Below are positions 16,936 to 26,592 of a stretch of DNA of 64,000 nt, one piece after another. Numbering within the stretch: the first letter of the stretch is position 1; every line of letters begins with the position of its first letter. Source of the DNA: Streptomyces alboflavus (GTDB taxonomy: Bacteria; Actinomycetota; Actinomycetes; Streptomycetales; Streptomycetaceae); contig NZ_JNXT01000013.1 in assembly GCF_000716675.1 (NCBI RefSeq), forward strand, positions 62,001 through 126,000, in the 5' to 3' direction. The position numbers and the translations under genes are program-made. The notes under the pieces were generated by a model. That model was not told the origin of the DNA. It made no database searches and saw nothing but the letters and a program-made list of their open reading frames with translations.

Positions 16936-19900
16936 TCAGGCTCCCACCGGCTCCCCGACGAACGTCCGCCACAGCTCCGCGTACCGCCCGCCCCGCGCGA
17001 GCAGCTCGTCGTGGGTGCCGTCCTCGGCGACCCGGCCGTGGTCCATCACGATCACGCGGTCCGCGCGGGCGGCGGTGGTCAGGCGGTGGGCGACGACGAG
17101 GGTGGTGCGCTTGCCCGCTATGCGGTCGGTGGCCTGGTTGACCTGGGCCTCCGTGGCGAGGTCGAGGGCGGCGGTGGCCTCGTCGAGGAGCAGGATGTCG
17201 GGGTCGACGAGCTCGGCGCGGGCCAGCGCGATCAGCTGGCGCTGTCCTGCCGACAGGTTGCGGCCGCGCTCGGAGACCTCGTGCAGATAGCCGCCGTCGA
17301 GCGTGGCGATCATGTCGTGCGCGCCGACGGCCCGCGCCGCCGCCTCGACCTGCGCGTCGGTGGCCTCGGGACGGCCGTAGGCGATGGCGTCGCGGATCGT
17401 GCCCGCGAACAGATAGGCCTCCTGCGGGACGACGCCGAGCCGGTGGCGGTACGAGGTGAGGTCCAGGGAGCGCAGGTCGGTGCCGTCGACCGTGACCCGG
17501 CCCGACGTCGGGTCGTAGAACCGGGCGACCAGCTTGACCAGCGTGGACTTGCCCGCGCCGGTCTCGCCGACGAAGGCCACGGTCTGCCCGGCCGGAATGC
17601 GGAGCCGGACCCCGCTGAGCGCGGCCTCCGGCTCGTCGGCCGAGCCGTAGCCGAAGTCGACGTCCTCGAAGACGATCTCGCCGCGCAGGGAGAGCACGTC
17701 GAGGGGTTCGTCGGCGGACTCGGTGGACGTGGGCTCCTGGAGCAGCTCCTGGATGCGGCCGAGGGAGACCGTCGCCTGCTGGTAGCCGTCGAAGACCTGG
17801 GACAGCTGCTGCACGGGCGCGAAGAACAGGTCGATGTAGAGGAGGTAGGCGACCAGGGCACCGGTGGTGAGCGTGCCCGCGTCGACCCGGTGCGCGCCCA
17901 CGATCAGGACCGCCACGACGGCCACGGAAGACAGGAACTGCACGAACGGGAAGTACACCGAGATCAGCCACTGGCCCCGGATGCGGGCCGCGCGGTAGTC
18001 GGCGCTGCGCGCGGCGAACGACTCGCTGCCGGTGCCCTCGCGCCGGAAGGCCTGCACGATCCGCAGCCCCGACACCATCTCCTGGAGGTCGGCGTTGACC
18101 ACCGAGACCCGCTCGCGCGCCAGCTCGTACGCCTTGACGCTGGAGCGTCGGAAGAAGACCGTGCCGACGGCCAGGAGCGGCAGCGTCGCGAAGACGACGA
18201 GGGCGAGCTGGACGTCGATGACGAGGAGGGCGACCAGGATGCCGAAGAAGGTGACGACGGAGACGAACGCGGTGACCAGGCCGGTCTGCAGGAACGTGGA
18301 CAGCGCGTCCACGTCCGTGGTCATCCGGGTCATGATGCGCCCGGTCAGCTCCCGCTCGTAGTAGTCGAGGCCGAGCCGCTGGAGCTGCGCGAAGATCTTC
18401 AGGCGCAGTGCGTACAGGACCCGCTCGCCGGTGCGGCCCGTCATCCGGATCTCGCCGGTCTGCGCCGCCCACTGCACGACGACGGCGACGAGCGCGAGCG
18501 CGGACGCGGTCCACACGGCGCCGAGGGCGAGCTGGGTGACGCCCTCGTCGATGCCGTGCCGGATCAGGACGGGCAGGAGCAGGCCCACCCCGGCGTCCAC
18601 GGCGACGAGCAGCAGGCTCAGGGCGAGCGGCGCGCCGAAGCCGCGCAGGAGCCTGCGCAGTCCGTACGACTCCTCGGCGGCGACGGCCCGCGCCTCGTCG
18701 ACACCGGGGGTGTCGTCGGCGGGCGGCAGGGCGTCGACCTGGGCGAGGAGTTCGGGGGTCGCGGGCGTCCCGGCGAGCGCGCCCGCGTCGGTGTCGCGGG
18801 GCTCGCGGTCGCCGGCCCACAGGCGCGGGGTGATGCCGCGCTCGGCGTCGAACTCGGCGTCCAGTTCCTCGCGCACGGAGGTGTCCTCGACGGCCTCGGC
18901 GGGCGCGGCCGGGGCGATGTGTCCGGGCGAGACGCCGCCCAGCTCGTCGGGGTCGGTGAGCAGGCGCCGGTACAGCGGGGAGCGGCGCTCAAGCTCCTCG
19001 TGGGTGCCGATGTCGGCGAGGCGTCCCGCGTCGAGGACGGCGATGCGGTCGGCGAGGTTCAGGGTGGAGCGGCGGTGCGCGATGAGGAGGGTCGTGCGGT
19101 CCCGCATGACCTCCTTCAGGGCCTCGTGGATCTCGTGCTCGACGCGGGCGTCCACCGCCGAGGTGGCGTCGTCGAGGACGAGCAGGCGGGGGTCGGTGAG
19201 GATGGCGCGGGCCAGGGCGACGCGCTGGCGCTGGCCGCCGGAGAGGGTCAGGCCGTGCTCGCCGACCTTCGTGGCGTAGCCCTCGGGCAGCTCGGCGATG
19301 AAGCGGTCGGCCTGGGCGGCGCGGGCGGCGCGCTCGACCTCCTCGTCGGTGGCGCCGGGGTGGCCGTAGGCGATGTTGGCGCGGACGGTGTCGGAGAAGA
19401 GGAAGGAGTCCTCGGGGACCAGGCCGATGGCGGCGCGCAGCGAGTCGTGCGTCAGCTCGCGCACGTCGTGGCCGCCGATGAGGACGGCGCCGCGCGAGAC
19501 GTCGTAGAAGCGGGGAAGCAGCAGGGACACGGTCGACTTGCCGCTGCCGGAGGAGCCGACGACGGCGAGGGTCTCGCCGGGGCGGATCTCGAAGCTGAGG
19601 CCGTCGAGGACCGGGCGGTCGTCCTCGTACGCGAACGACACGTCGTCGAACTCGACGGTCGCCGGGGCGTCCGCGGGCAGGTCCTTCGTGCCGTCCTTCA
19701 TGGTCGGCTCGGTGTCGATCAGCTCAAGGACGCGCTCGACGCCCGCGCGGGCCTGCTGGGCGACGGTCAGGACCATGGCGAGCATGCGCACGGGGCCGAC
19801 GAGCTGGGCGAGGTAGGTGGAGAACGCCACGAACGTGCCGAGCGTGATCTCGCCCTTGACGGCGAGCCAGCCGCCGAGCGCCAGCATCGCGACCTGGCCG

Positions 19901-20670
19901 AGCATGGGCACGGACTGCAGGGCCGGGGTGTAGCGGGAGTTCAGGCGGATGGTGCGCAGGCGGCCCGCGAACAGGCGGCGGCCGACCTCCCTGAGCTTCC
20001 CCGTCTCCTGCTCCTCCTGCCCGAAGCCCTTCACCACGCGTACGCCGCCGACCGCACCGTCGACGACGCCCGCGACGGCCGCGGCCTGCGCCTGCGCGTA
20101 CCAGGTGGCGGGGTGCAGCTTGGCGCGGCTGCGGCGGGCGATCCAGAGCAAGGCGGGGGCGACGGCGAGGGCGACCAGGGTCAGCGGCAGGGACAGCCAC
20201 GCCATGATCACCAGCGACATCACGAACAGCAGGACGTTGCCGATGGTCATCGGCAGCATGAAGAGCAGGCCCTGGATGAGCTGGAGGTCGCTGGTCGCCC
20301 GGCCGACGACCTGCCCCGTGGACAGCTCGTCCTGGCGCCGTCCGTCGAGGCGCGTGACCGTGTCGTACATCTCGGTGCGCAGGTCGTGCTGGACGTCGAG
20401 GGCGAGGCGGCCGCCGTAGTAGCGGCGGATGTACGTGAAGACGTAGACCAGGACCGCGGCGCCTATGAGGGCGGCGGCCCAGGGGCCCATGGACCGGCTG
20501 TGGTCGCCGATCACGTCGTCGATGACGATCTTCGTGAACAGGGGTACGAGGGCCATGACGGCCATGCCGCCCAGCGAGGAGCCGAGCGCGAGCACGACGT
20601 CCAGGGGGTGCCGCCAGGCATAGCCCCACAGTCGTTTCGCCCAGCCCCGTTGCTCCGGCTGCTCCGCCAC
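16936..20670 (-). CDS. Fused two-module ABC exporter (TMD-NBD-TMD-NBD)
   Basis: A full-length exporter in one chain of about 1,244 residues; most bacterial relatives are two half-transporter genes. Module 1 has Walker A GSSGSGKST near residue 373, signature LSGGQ near 475 and Walker B LLVLDDATSAVD near 498, with aspartate where the catalytic glutamate should be. Module 2 has Walker A GETGAGKST near 1037, signature LSAGQ near 1140 and canonical Walker B ILLLDEATAALD near 1163. One degenerate and one consensus ATP site follow, as in BmrCD-type heterodimers. The GTG at 20670 follows GGGAGGTGG. The substrate (drug, lipid or peptide) is unknown. Confidence 0.93.
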   Translation of the reverse strand: MAEQPEQRGWAKRLWGYAWRHPLDVVLALGSSLGGMAVMALVPLFTKIVIDDVIGDHSRSMGPWAAALIGAAVLVYVFTYIRRYYGGRLALDVQHDLRTEMYDTVTRLDGRRQDELSTGQVVGRATSDLQLIQGLLFMLPMTIGNVLLFVMSLVIMAWLSLPLTLVALAVAPALLWIARRSRAKLHPATWYAQAQAAAVAGVVDGAVGGVRVVKGFGQEEQETGKLREVGRRLFAGRLRTIRLNSRYTPALQSVPMLGQVAMLALGGWLAVKGEITLGTFVAFSTYLAQLVGPVRMLAMVLTVAQQARAGVERVLELIDTEPTMKDGTKDLPADAPATVEFDDVSFAYEDDRPVLDGLSFEIRPGETLAVVGSSGSGKSTVSLLLPRFYDVSRGAVLIGGHDVRELTHDSLRAAIGLVPEDSFLFSDTVRANIAYGHPGATDEEVERAARAAQADRFIAELPEGYATKVGEHGLTLSGGQRQRVALARAILTDPRLLVLDDATSAVDARVEHEIHEALKEVMRDRTTLLIAHRRSTLNLADRIAVLDAGRLADIGTHEELERRSPLYRRLLTDPDELGGVSPGHIAPAAPAEAVEDTSVREELDAEFDAERGITPRLWAGDREPRDTDAGALAGTPATPELLAQVDALPPADDTPGVDEARAVAAEESYGLRRLLRGFGAPLALSLLLVAVDAGVGLLLPVLIRHGIDEGVTQLALGAVWTASALALVAVVVQWAAQTGEIRMTGRTGERVLYALRLKIFAQLQRLGLDYYERELTGRIMTRMTTDVDALSTFLQTGLVTAFVSVVTFFGILVALLVIDVQLALVVFATLPLLAVGTVFFRRSSVKAYELARERVSVVNADLQEMVSGLRIVQAFRREGTGSESFAARSADYRAARIRGQWLISVYFPFVQFLSSVAVVAVLIVGAHRVDAGTLTTGALVAYLLYIDLFFAPVQQLSQVFDGYQQATVSLGRIQELLQEPTSTESADEPLDVLSLRGEIVFEDVDFGYGSADEPEAALSGVRLRIPAGQTVAFVGETGAGKSTLVKLVARFYDPTSGRVTVDGTDLRSLDLTSYRHRLGVVPQEAYLFAGTIRDAIAYGRPEATDAQVEAAARAVGAHDMIATLDGGYLHEVSERGRNLSAGQRQLIALARAELVDPDILLLDEATAALDLATEAQVNQATDRIAGKRTTLVVAHRLTTAARADRVIVMDHGRVAEDGTHDELLARGGRYAELWRTFVGEPVGA

Positions 20671-20750
20671 TGTCCACCTCCCGTCGACCTGACCTGCCGA
20701 GAGCGCCAACGCGGGCGTCTGCCGTTTTCATCCCGCCGCAACAAAACAGC

Positions 20751-20860
20751 TGGGGGCTGCGCCCCCGTTCCCCCTGCTTTTTCGGCGCTCCGCGCCTCGT
20801 CCTCAAACTCCCCCAAGCTCTCAAGGAGCAGGGGGTACCCCCACGACGGGCTGAGATTGC
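20751..20860. repeat. Intergenic repeat, copy B with a nested second element
   Basis: It contains GGGGGCTGCGCCCCC and GGCGCTCCGCGCC as in copy A, then CCTCAAAC (from 20801). Here GCCGG is replaced by an inserted stretch beginning TCCCCCAAGCTCTC and ending GGGGGTACCCCCA, before the family's ACGGGCTGAG end. It separates the ABC exporter gene from the beta-lactamase-fold gene. Confidence 0.75.
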
Positions 20861-20887
20861 CCGCCCGGCGCCAAAGGGGGCCCGGCG

Positions 20888-21817
20888 TCAGGACTGCGGG
20901 ACCGGGACCGCCGCTTCCTTCGGGGTCTCGGTCGGGGCGAAGCGCGTGGGCGCCTGGCCGATGGGCGTCAGGTCCTTGTGGATGGCCTTGGAGACCCGCT
21001 GGATGGTGTCCACGCCGTAGTTCATGTTGCTGTTGCCGTGCGTGAGGACGGAGATCGTGTAGTCGTGGCCGCGGCCCTTGAAGGCGCCGATGGAGTGCAC
21101 GCGCCAGCCGTGCGTGGCCCGCGGCAGCCACCCGTTCTTGACGGCGATGGAGGTGCCGGACGGCGCCCCCGCCGGAGTGCCCCAGCGCTGGTCGCGGACG
21201 ACCTTGCCCATCAGCTTCGAGATGTACGCGCGGGCGTTGTCGCTGAGCACGGCGTTCTTGCCGGTGATCAGGGCGAGCAGCTTCTGCTCGTCGGTGACGT
21301 TGACGCGGGTGAGACCCCAGTACCCACCCGAACCCGGCACCGTCTTGGTCATCTTGGCCGCGGCCAGGAACTTCTTGATCTTGCTGACGCCGAGCTGGCG
21401 CCACAGCGCGCTGGTGGCGTCGTTGTCCGATCTCGTGATCATGGCGGTGGCGAGGTTGGACTCGCGCGTCGTCAGGTACCGGTTCGTCTTCTTCGCGTCC
21501 CACAGGAGGGTCGCGAGGACGGTGACCTTGACGACGCTGGCCGAGTCGAACGCGGTGGAGCCGCGCAGGGTGCAGGTGGTCTTGGTGGACTTGTCGTGGA
21601 AGCCCACGGCGATGGTGCCCTTGCGGTTCTTCAGGGCGGCCGTGATGTCCTTCGTCAGCTTCTTGGCCAGCGCGGGCTGGGCCGACGAGGTGCACTTGAC
21701 CTGGGCCGCCGCGGCGGCGGCCGGGGTGGCGGCGGCCACCCCGGCGACGGGCACGAGGACGGCGGCGGCCGCCCCCGCGCTCAGGATGCGGGCACGCCGC
21801 GATATGCGGTGAGTCAT
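20888..21817 (-). CDS. Secreted class A beta-lactamase-fold serine hydrolase
   Basis: An exported protein of 309 residues with a Sec/Tat-like signal (SRRARILSAGAAAAVLVPVA) from ATG 21817, which is preceded by GGGGGAA. It has the three penicillin-recognising motifs: SVVK (Ser94 to Lys97), SDN at 130-132 and KNG at 227-229 in place of KTG. The acylation residues are therefore present. No class A Glu166-type omega-loop signature can be seen with confidence, so it could be a carboxypeptidase-like or inactive relative rather than a resistance enzyme. It lies in the same orientation as the upstream ThDP gene but separated by 138 bases. Confidence 0.8.
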   Translation of the reverse strand: MTHRISRRARILSAGAAAAVLVPVAGVAAATPAAAAAAQVKCTSSAQPALAKKLTKDITAALKNRKGTIAVGFHDKSTKTTCTLRGSTAFDSASVVKVTVLATLLWDAKKTNRYLTTRESNLATAMITRSDNDATSALWRQLGVSKIKKFLAAAKMTKTVPGSGGYWGLTRVNVTDEQKLLALITGKNAVLSDNARAYISKLMGKVVRDQRWGTPAGAPSGTSIAVKNGWLPRATHGWRVHSIGAFKGRGHDYTISVLTHGNSNMNYGVDTIQRVSKAIHKDLTPIGQAPTRFAPTETPKEAAVPVPQS

Positions 21818-21955
21818 GGAGGTTCCCCCCGTAGTCGGACACACGTGCGCCCCCGGCGCACGCGTTCACTTGACTCACCGCACCCGGTGAAAGGTTGCAC
21901 CGAGAACGAAAAAATTCGGCCGCGGTGCGTCGGCTTCAGCCCAGGCGCGTCGGCC

Positions 21956-23641
21956 TCAGCCCAGATGCGTCGGCGCGAACATCCGCAGCACCGCCGGCAG
22001 CACGACCACGCTCGGCCCCGGCTCGGCCAGCGCCTTCGCCAGGTCGTCCCGCAGCCGCTCCGGCGAGGTCCGCACGCCCGGCACCCCGAAGGACTCGGCG
22101 AGCGTCACGAAGTCGGGCCGGGCCAGCTCCGTGCCGGTCGCCTCGCCGAAGGCGTCGGCCATGTACTCGCGCAGGATGCCGTAGCCCCCGTCGTCGACGA
22201 TCAGCCAGGTCACGTCGAGGCCGTACTGCCTGGCCGTGGCCAGCTCGGCGATCGAGTACATCGCGCCGCCGTCGCCGGAGACCGCGAGGACGGGCCGCGT
22301 CGGGTCGGCCGCGGCGGCGCCGAGCGCGGCGGGGAAGCCGTAGCCGAGGCCGCCCGCGCCCTGTGCGGAGTGCATGGTGCCCGGCCGCCGCGCGTCGAAG
22401 GCGGACCAGGCCCAGTAGGCCAGGATCGTCATGTCCCAGAAGGACGGCGACGCGTCCGGCAGGGCGGCCCGCACGGCGGCGAGGACGTCCTGCTCCAGGG
22501 TCAGCTCCTGGCCGTCGATCCGCTCGCGCACGGCGGCGAGTACCTGGCGCACCCGCTCGGGCGCGGCCGGGTCGGGCCGCTCCCCGACGGTCTCAAGGAG
22601 CGCCGAAAGGGCGATGCGGGCGTCCGCGTGGATGCCGAGCGCCGGGTGGTTGGACTCCAGCTTGCCGAGGTCGGCCTCGATCTGGACGACCCGGCCGCGC
22701 GGCTTGAACGTGTGGTAGTTGGAGGAGAGTTCACCGAGCCCGGAGCCGACGACGAGCAGGACGTCGGCGTCCTCCAGGAAGTCGGTGGTGTGCCGGTCCT
22801 CCAGCCACGACTGGAGCGAGAGCGGGTGCTCCCAGGGGAAGGCGCCCTTGCCGCCGAAGGTGGTGACGACGGGCGCGTTCAGGCGCTCGGCGAGCGCGCG
22901 CAGCTTGCCGGAGGCGTCGGCGCGCACGACACCGCCGCCCGCGATGATCGCGGGCCGCTCGGCGCGGCTGAGCAGGTCGGCGGCCACGGCGGTGAGCTCG
23001 GGCCGGGGCACGAGCTCGTGCGGGGTCGCGTCGACGGCCGTGACGACAGGCAGCGCGGTCTCGGCGAGCAGCACGTCCTGGGGGATCTCCACCCACACGG
23101 GACCGTGCGGGGCGGTGAGGGCCGACTCCCAGGCCGCGGCGATGGCGGACGGGATCTGCGACTGCGTCCGCACGGTGTGCACGGACTTCACCACGTCACG
23201 GAACGAGGCCTGCTGGTCCCGCAGTTCGTGCAGATAGCCGTGGCGGCCGCCGCCGAGCCCGGCGACCGGGACCTGGCTGCCGATGGCGAGCACCGGCGAC
23301 GACCCGGCGGCGGCCTCCTGGAGCGCGGCGAGCGAGGTGAGCGCGCCGGGCCCGGTCGACAGGAGCAGCGGCGCGACCTCACCGGTGATCCGGCCGTACG
23401 CGTCGGCGGCGAAGCCGGTGTTGTTCTCCACCCGCAGCCCCACGTAGCGCAGGGACGAGCGGCGCAGCGCGTCGAACATGCCGAGCGCGTGCTGGCCCGG
23501 CAGGCCGAAGACGGTGGTGGCGCCGAGGCCCTGAAGGGTCTCGACGACGAGGTCACCGCCGTTGCGGCCGGGGGGAGGACTGAGCGCGGCTCGGGTCTGC
23601 GCCTCGGTGGGGCGCAGGACCAGGTCGTGGTCGTGGGTCAC
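21956..23641 (-). CDS. Thiamine diphosphate-dependent enzyme, candidate 2-ketoarginine decarboxylase
   Basis: A 561-residue ThDP enzyme of the acetolactate synthase/decarboxylase superfamily. The N-terminal domain holds the cofactor-activating glutamate ([19 protein letters not shown]). The C-terminal motif runs [19 protein letters not shown] to VDDGGYG, so DD replaces the usual NN at the Mg-binding end. The GTG at 23641 overlaps the upstream ureohydrolase stop by four bases (GTGA), so the two are translationally coupled. By context it may act like AruI (5-guanidino-2-oxopentanoate decarboxylase); a plain acetolactate synthase or another keto-acid decarboxylase remains possible. Confidence 0.85.
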   Translation of the reverse strand: MTHDHDLVLRPTEAQTRAALSPPPGRNGGDLVVETLQGLGATTVFGLPGQHALGMFDALRRSSLRYVGLRVENNTGFAADAYGRITGEVAPLLLSTGPGALTSLAALQEAAAGSSPVLAIGSQVPVAGLGGGRHGYLHELRDQQASFRDVVKSVHTVRTQSQIPSAIAAAWESALTAPHGPVWVEIPQDVLLAETALPVVTAVDATPHELVPRPELTAVAADLLSRAERPAIIAGGGVVRADASGKLRALAERLNAPVVTTFGGKGAFPWEHPLSLQSWLEDRHTTDFLEDADVLLVVGSGLGELSSNYHTFKPRGRVVQIEADLGKLESNHPALGIHADARIALSALLETVGERPDPAAPERVRQVLAAVRERIDGQELTLEQDVLAAVRAALPDASPSFWDMTILAYWAWSAFDARRPGTMHSAQGAGGLGYGFPAALGAAAADPTRPVLAVSGDGGAMYSIAELATARQYGLDVTWLIVDDGGYGILREYMADAFGEATGTELARPDFVTLAESFGVPGVRTSPERLRDDLAKALAEPGPSVVVLPAVLRMFAPTHLG

Positions 23642-24660
23642 CGGGCGGCCTCCGCGGTGCCCTGGGCGGCGAGCTCCTGGATCATGGCGGCGTCGCGGGC
23701 ACCGGCGATCTGCCGGGACATGATCGTCGTCAGCTCGTACGCGGTGTGGGAGGCGGCCACGGCCGTGATCTCGGCGTGGTCGTAGGCGGGGGCGACCTCC
23801 ACGACGTCGGCGGAGACGAGGTTGCAGGAGGACAGGCCCCGCAGGATCTCCAGCAGCTCCCGCGACGTCATGCCACCCGCCTCCGGCGTGCCCGTGCCCG
23901 GGGCGTGCGCCGGGTCCAGGCAGTCGATGTCGATGGAGATGTACAGCGGCCGGTCGCCGATGCGCTGGCGCAGCTGGTCGGCCACCTCGTCGGCGCCGCG
24001 GCGGTAGATGTCCGACGACGTGACGATGCCGAAGCCCATCTTCTCGTCGTCGGTGAGGTCCTTGCGGCCGTACAGCGGGCCGCGGGTACCGACGTGGCTG
24101 AGCGCCGAGGTGTCGAGGATGCCCTCCTCCACCGCCCGCCGGAACGGGGTGCCGTGCGTGTACTCCGCGCCGAAGTACGTGTCCCACGTGTCCAGGTGCG
24201 CGTCGAAGTGGAGCAGCGCGACCGGGCCGTGCTTCTTCGCCATCGACCGCAGCAGCGGCAGGGCGATCGTGTGGTCGCCGCCGAGCGTCATCATGCGCGC
24301 GCCGGTCGCGAGGAGGTCGTCGGCCGCCGCCTCGATCGTCTCCACGGCCTCGTTGATGTTGAACGGGTTCGCCGCGATGTCGCCGGCGTCGGCGACCTGG
24401 GCCAGGGCGAAGGGGGACGCGTCCTGGGCCGGGTTGTACGGCCGCAGGAGGCGGGACGCCTCCCGGATCGCGTTTCCGCCGAAGCGGGCGCCCGGGCGGT
24501 ACGACACGCCCGTGTCGAAGGGGACGCCGACGACGGCGATGTCCGTCGTGCCGACCTCGTCGAGGCGGGGCAGCCTGGCGAACGTCGCGGGGCCCGCGTA
24601 GCGCGGGACGCGCGAGGAGTCGACAGGTCCGCGGGGTTCGTTCGTCACGCTGCTGCTCAT
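23638..24660 (-). CDS. Agmatinase/guanidinobutyrase family ureohydrolase
   Basis: Binuclear manganese ureohydrolase of 340 residues that releases urea from a guanidino compound. All family motifs are seen: GGDHT (His130), HFDAHLD (Asp153, His155, Asp157) and SIDIDCLDP (Asp244, Asp246). Sequence alone does not separate agmatinase from guanidinobutyrase. Coupling to a ThDP decarboxylase-like gene favours a 4-guanidinobutyrate step in the arginine transaminase route; agmatine is the alternative. The leader contains a half-site GGTCTAG near 24696. Repeat copy C lies between this gene and the transporter gene upstream. Confidence 0.92.
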   Translation of the reverse strand: MSSSVTNEPRGPVDSSRVPRYAGPATFARLPRLDEVGTTDIAVVGVPFDTGVSYRPGARFGGNAIREASRLLRPYNPAQDASPFALAQVADAGDIAANPFNINEAVETIEAAADDLLATGARMMTLGGDHTIALPLLRSMAKKHGPVALLHFDAHLDTWDTYFGAEYTHGTPFRRAVEEGILDTSALSHVGTRGPLYGRKDLTDDEKMGFGIVTSSDIYRRGADEVADQLRQRIGDRPLYISIDIDCLDPAHAPGTGTPEAGGMTSRELLEILRGLSSCNLVSADVVEVAPAYDHAEITAVAASHTAYELTTIMSRQIAGARDAAMIQELAAQGTAEAAR

Positions 24661-24730
24661 GGTCGGGTTCCTCCTGGTTTAGCTGGTTGTACGTGGTCTA
24701 GTGTCGCGCGGTCGGTGCCTCGCGGGGGCG

Positions 24731-24915
24731 CCCCAGTCCCGCCCCTTCTCCGATCCTGGGGCTCCGCCCCAGACCCCGCTCCTCAAACGCCGGAGGGGCT
24801 ACATATGTCGCCGCTGCGGCAAGGTTTTAGCCCGTCCGGCGATTGAGGACGAGGCGCGAAGCGCCGATCAGCGGGGGTCCAGGGGGCGGCAGCCCCCGGC
24901 TTCCGGGTAGGGGTG
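24731..24915. repeat. Composite intergenic inverted repeat, copy C
   Basis: Same family as copy A. The inner arms are CCTCAAACGCCGGAGGGGCT (24781-24800) and AGCCCGTCCGGCGATTGAGG (24829-24848), flanked by GGGGCTCCGCCCC and GGCGCGAAGCGCC hairpins. It lies between the symporter stop and the ureohydrolase promoter, so it probably ends the symporter transcript. Confidence 0.85.
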
Positions 24916-24928
24916 GTTTGGGGACTTC

Positions 24929-26401
24929 TCATGCCGTCACCGAAGCCTCCGGCGCCGCCGGGTCCGGCGTCCGGCCGGCCAGGCGTTCCCGCCAGGCGGC
25001 CAGCACGGCGGCGTCCGTAGGCGGCGTGGCCAGCGACACGGCCACGTACACGACGAGCGACGTCAACAACCCGTAGTAGATGGGCTCGTTGGCGAGGATG
25101 CCGTACCACCACATGAGCCCGACCACGGAGATCCCGCCCGCGACGACCGCGGAGAGCGCCCCGGCGGCGGTCCCCCGCCGCCACAGCAACCCGCCCAGGA
25201 TGGGCACGAGCAGCCCGCCCACCAGCAGGTTGTACGCGACGGTCAACGCCTGGACGACGTCGTTGAGGGCGATGGCGACGCAGATGACGGCGACGCCCAT
25301 GACGAGGATGAAGAGCCGGTTGCCCTTCACCTCGTCGTGCGGCTCACCGGAGGCGTCACCGTCCGCGCGCACGACGCCCCGCACCCGCGCCCAGATGTCG
25401 TTGTTGGCGACGGTCGCGCAGGCGATGAGCGCCCCGGACGAGGTGGACATGACGGCGGCGAGGGCGGCGGCGAGCACCAACCCCCGCACACCCATGGGCA
25501 GTTCGTCCTTGACGATGGTGGCGAAGGCGGCGTCCGCGCTGGGCAGCTTGGGGTACATGACCTTCGCGGCGGTCCCGATGACGGCCCCGGCGAGGGCGTA
25601 GACGAGGCAGTACGTCCCGGCGACGGTCCCCCCGTACCGCGCGACCTTGTCGCTGCGCGCGGTGAAGACGCGCTGCCAGATGTCCTGCCCGATGAGCATG
25701 CCGAAGGTGTAGATCAGGACGTACGTGAAGATCGTCTCGGCGCCGATGCCGAGCGGCGCGAAGTACGCGTCGGGCAGCTTGTCGCGCATCTCCCCGAAGC
25801 CACCCGCCTTGACGACGGCGATGGGCAGCAGGAGCAGCAGCACGCCCACCGTCTTGACGACGAACTGCACCATGTCGGTCAGCGTGATGGACCACATGCC
25901 GCCGAGGGTGGAGTACGCGACGACGATGGAGCCGCCGATGACGATGGCGAGCGTGCGGTTCATGTCGAAGAGGACGTCGAAGATGGTGGCGTACGCGATG
26001 GTCGAGGTGACCGCGAGCATCAGCGTGTACGCCCACATGACGACGCCGGAGAGGATGCCCGCGCGGCCGCCGTAGCGCAGGTCGAGCATCTCGGAGACCG
26101 TGTAGACCCGCAGCCGGGCGATGCGGGCCGAGAAGAAGATCGACAGCGCGAGCAGGCCGAGGCCGATGGTGAACACCATCCACGCGCCGGACAGGCCGTG
26201 GGTGTAGCCGAGGCCGACGCCGCCGATGGTGGAGGCGCCACCGAGGACGATCGCGGCCATCGTGCCGGAGTACATCCACGGCCCGAGGCGCCGCCCGGCG
26301 ACAAGGAACTCAGCTTTGGACTTGGCGCGGCGCATGCCCCACCAGCCCATGGCCAGCATCCCGGCGAGGTAGACGACGATCACTGTGTAGTCGACGGCCA
26401 T
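24929..26401 (-). CDS. Sodium:solute symporter (SSS family)
   Basis: Membrane symporter of 490 residues with about 13 hydrophobic segments. It starts MAVDYTVIVVYLAGMLAMGW and has the SSS hallmarks AEFLVAGRRLGPW, GGASTIGGVGLGYTHG and a central AALAAVMSTSSGALIACATV, where the sodium-site serines lie. SSS proteins import amino acids, sugars, nucleobases or organic acids with Na+. The position upstream of the ureohydrolase/ThDP pair and divergent from a PucR regulator makes a nitrogen-rich substrate likely, perhaps an arginine derivative or a guanidino acid. The substrate is an inference. Confidence 0.9.
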   Translation of the reverse strand: MAVDYTVIVVYLAGMLAMGWWGMRRAKSKAEFLVAGRRLGPWMYSGTMAAIVLGGASTIGGVGLGYTHGLSGAWMVFTIGLGLLALSIFFSARIARLRVYTVSEMLDLRYGGRAGILSGVVMWAYTLMLAVTSTIAYATIFDVLFDMNRTLAIVIGGSIVVAYSTLGGMWSITLTDMVQFVVKTVGVLLLLLPIAVVKAGGFGEMRDKLPDAYFAPLGIGAETIFTYVLIYTFGMLIGQDIWQRVFTARSDKVARYGGTVAGTYCLVYALAGAVIGTAAKVMYPKLPSADAAFATIVKDELPMGVRGLVLAAALAAVMSTSSGALIACATVANNDIWARVRGVVRADGDASGEPHDEVKGNRLFILVMGVAVICVAIALNDVVQALTVAYNLLVGGLLVPILGGLLWRRGTAAGALSAVVAGGISVVGLMWWYGILANEPIYYGLLTSLVVYVAVSLATPPTDAAVLAAWRERLAGRTPDPAAPEASVTA

Positions 26402-26545
26402 GGGGGCCTCCTTGCGCGCTCGGGTCGGTGGCGTGTCGTGCGGGTGGAGTGCTGCGGTTTCGCTGCGGTGACCGGCCGCGGGGACATCCGCCCGTACCCG
26501 AGGCCCCGGTCGGCACGACCCTAGGTGGCCGGAAAGCGACGCTGA

Positions 26546-26564
26546 AGTGTACGTTTCCTACACT
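26546..26564. promoter_or_regulatory. Candidate PucR-family operator
   Basis: AGTGTA (26546-26551) and its exact inverse TACACT (26559-26564) flank seven bases, giving the 19-bp dyad AGTGTACGTTTCCTACACT. It lies in the divergent gap between the symporter and PucR genes, 29 bp before the PucR start. Binding is inferred from position and symmetry. Confidence 0.5.
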
Positions 26565-26592
26565 CTCCGAGCCGCTTATGGAGGAACCATCC

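Noticed and set aside
17011..21045. Forward open frame of 1,344 codons opposite the ABC exporter
   Set aside because: Low-complexity Glu/Gly/Arg/Asp composition and no motif; the reverse strand has two complete ABC modules.
23642..24187. N-terminal extension of the ThDP enzyme
   Set aside because: The longer frame overlaps the ureohydrolase gene out of frame; the GTG at 23641 gives a normal-length enzyme coupled by GTGA.
24694..24709. DasR site before the ureohydrolase gene
   Set aside because: Only one half (TGGTCTAG) matches; 8 of 16 bases is too weak to claim.
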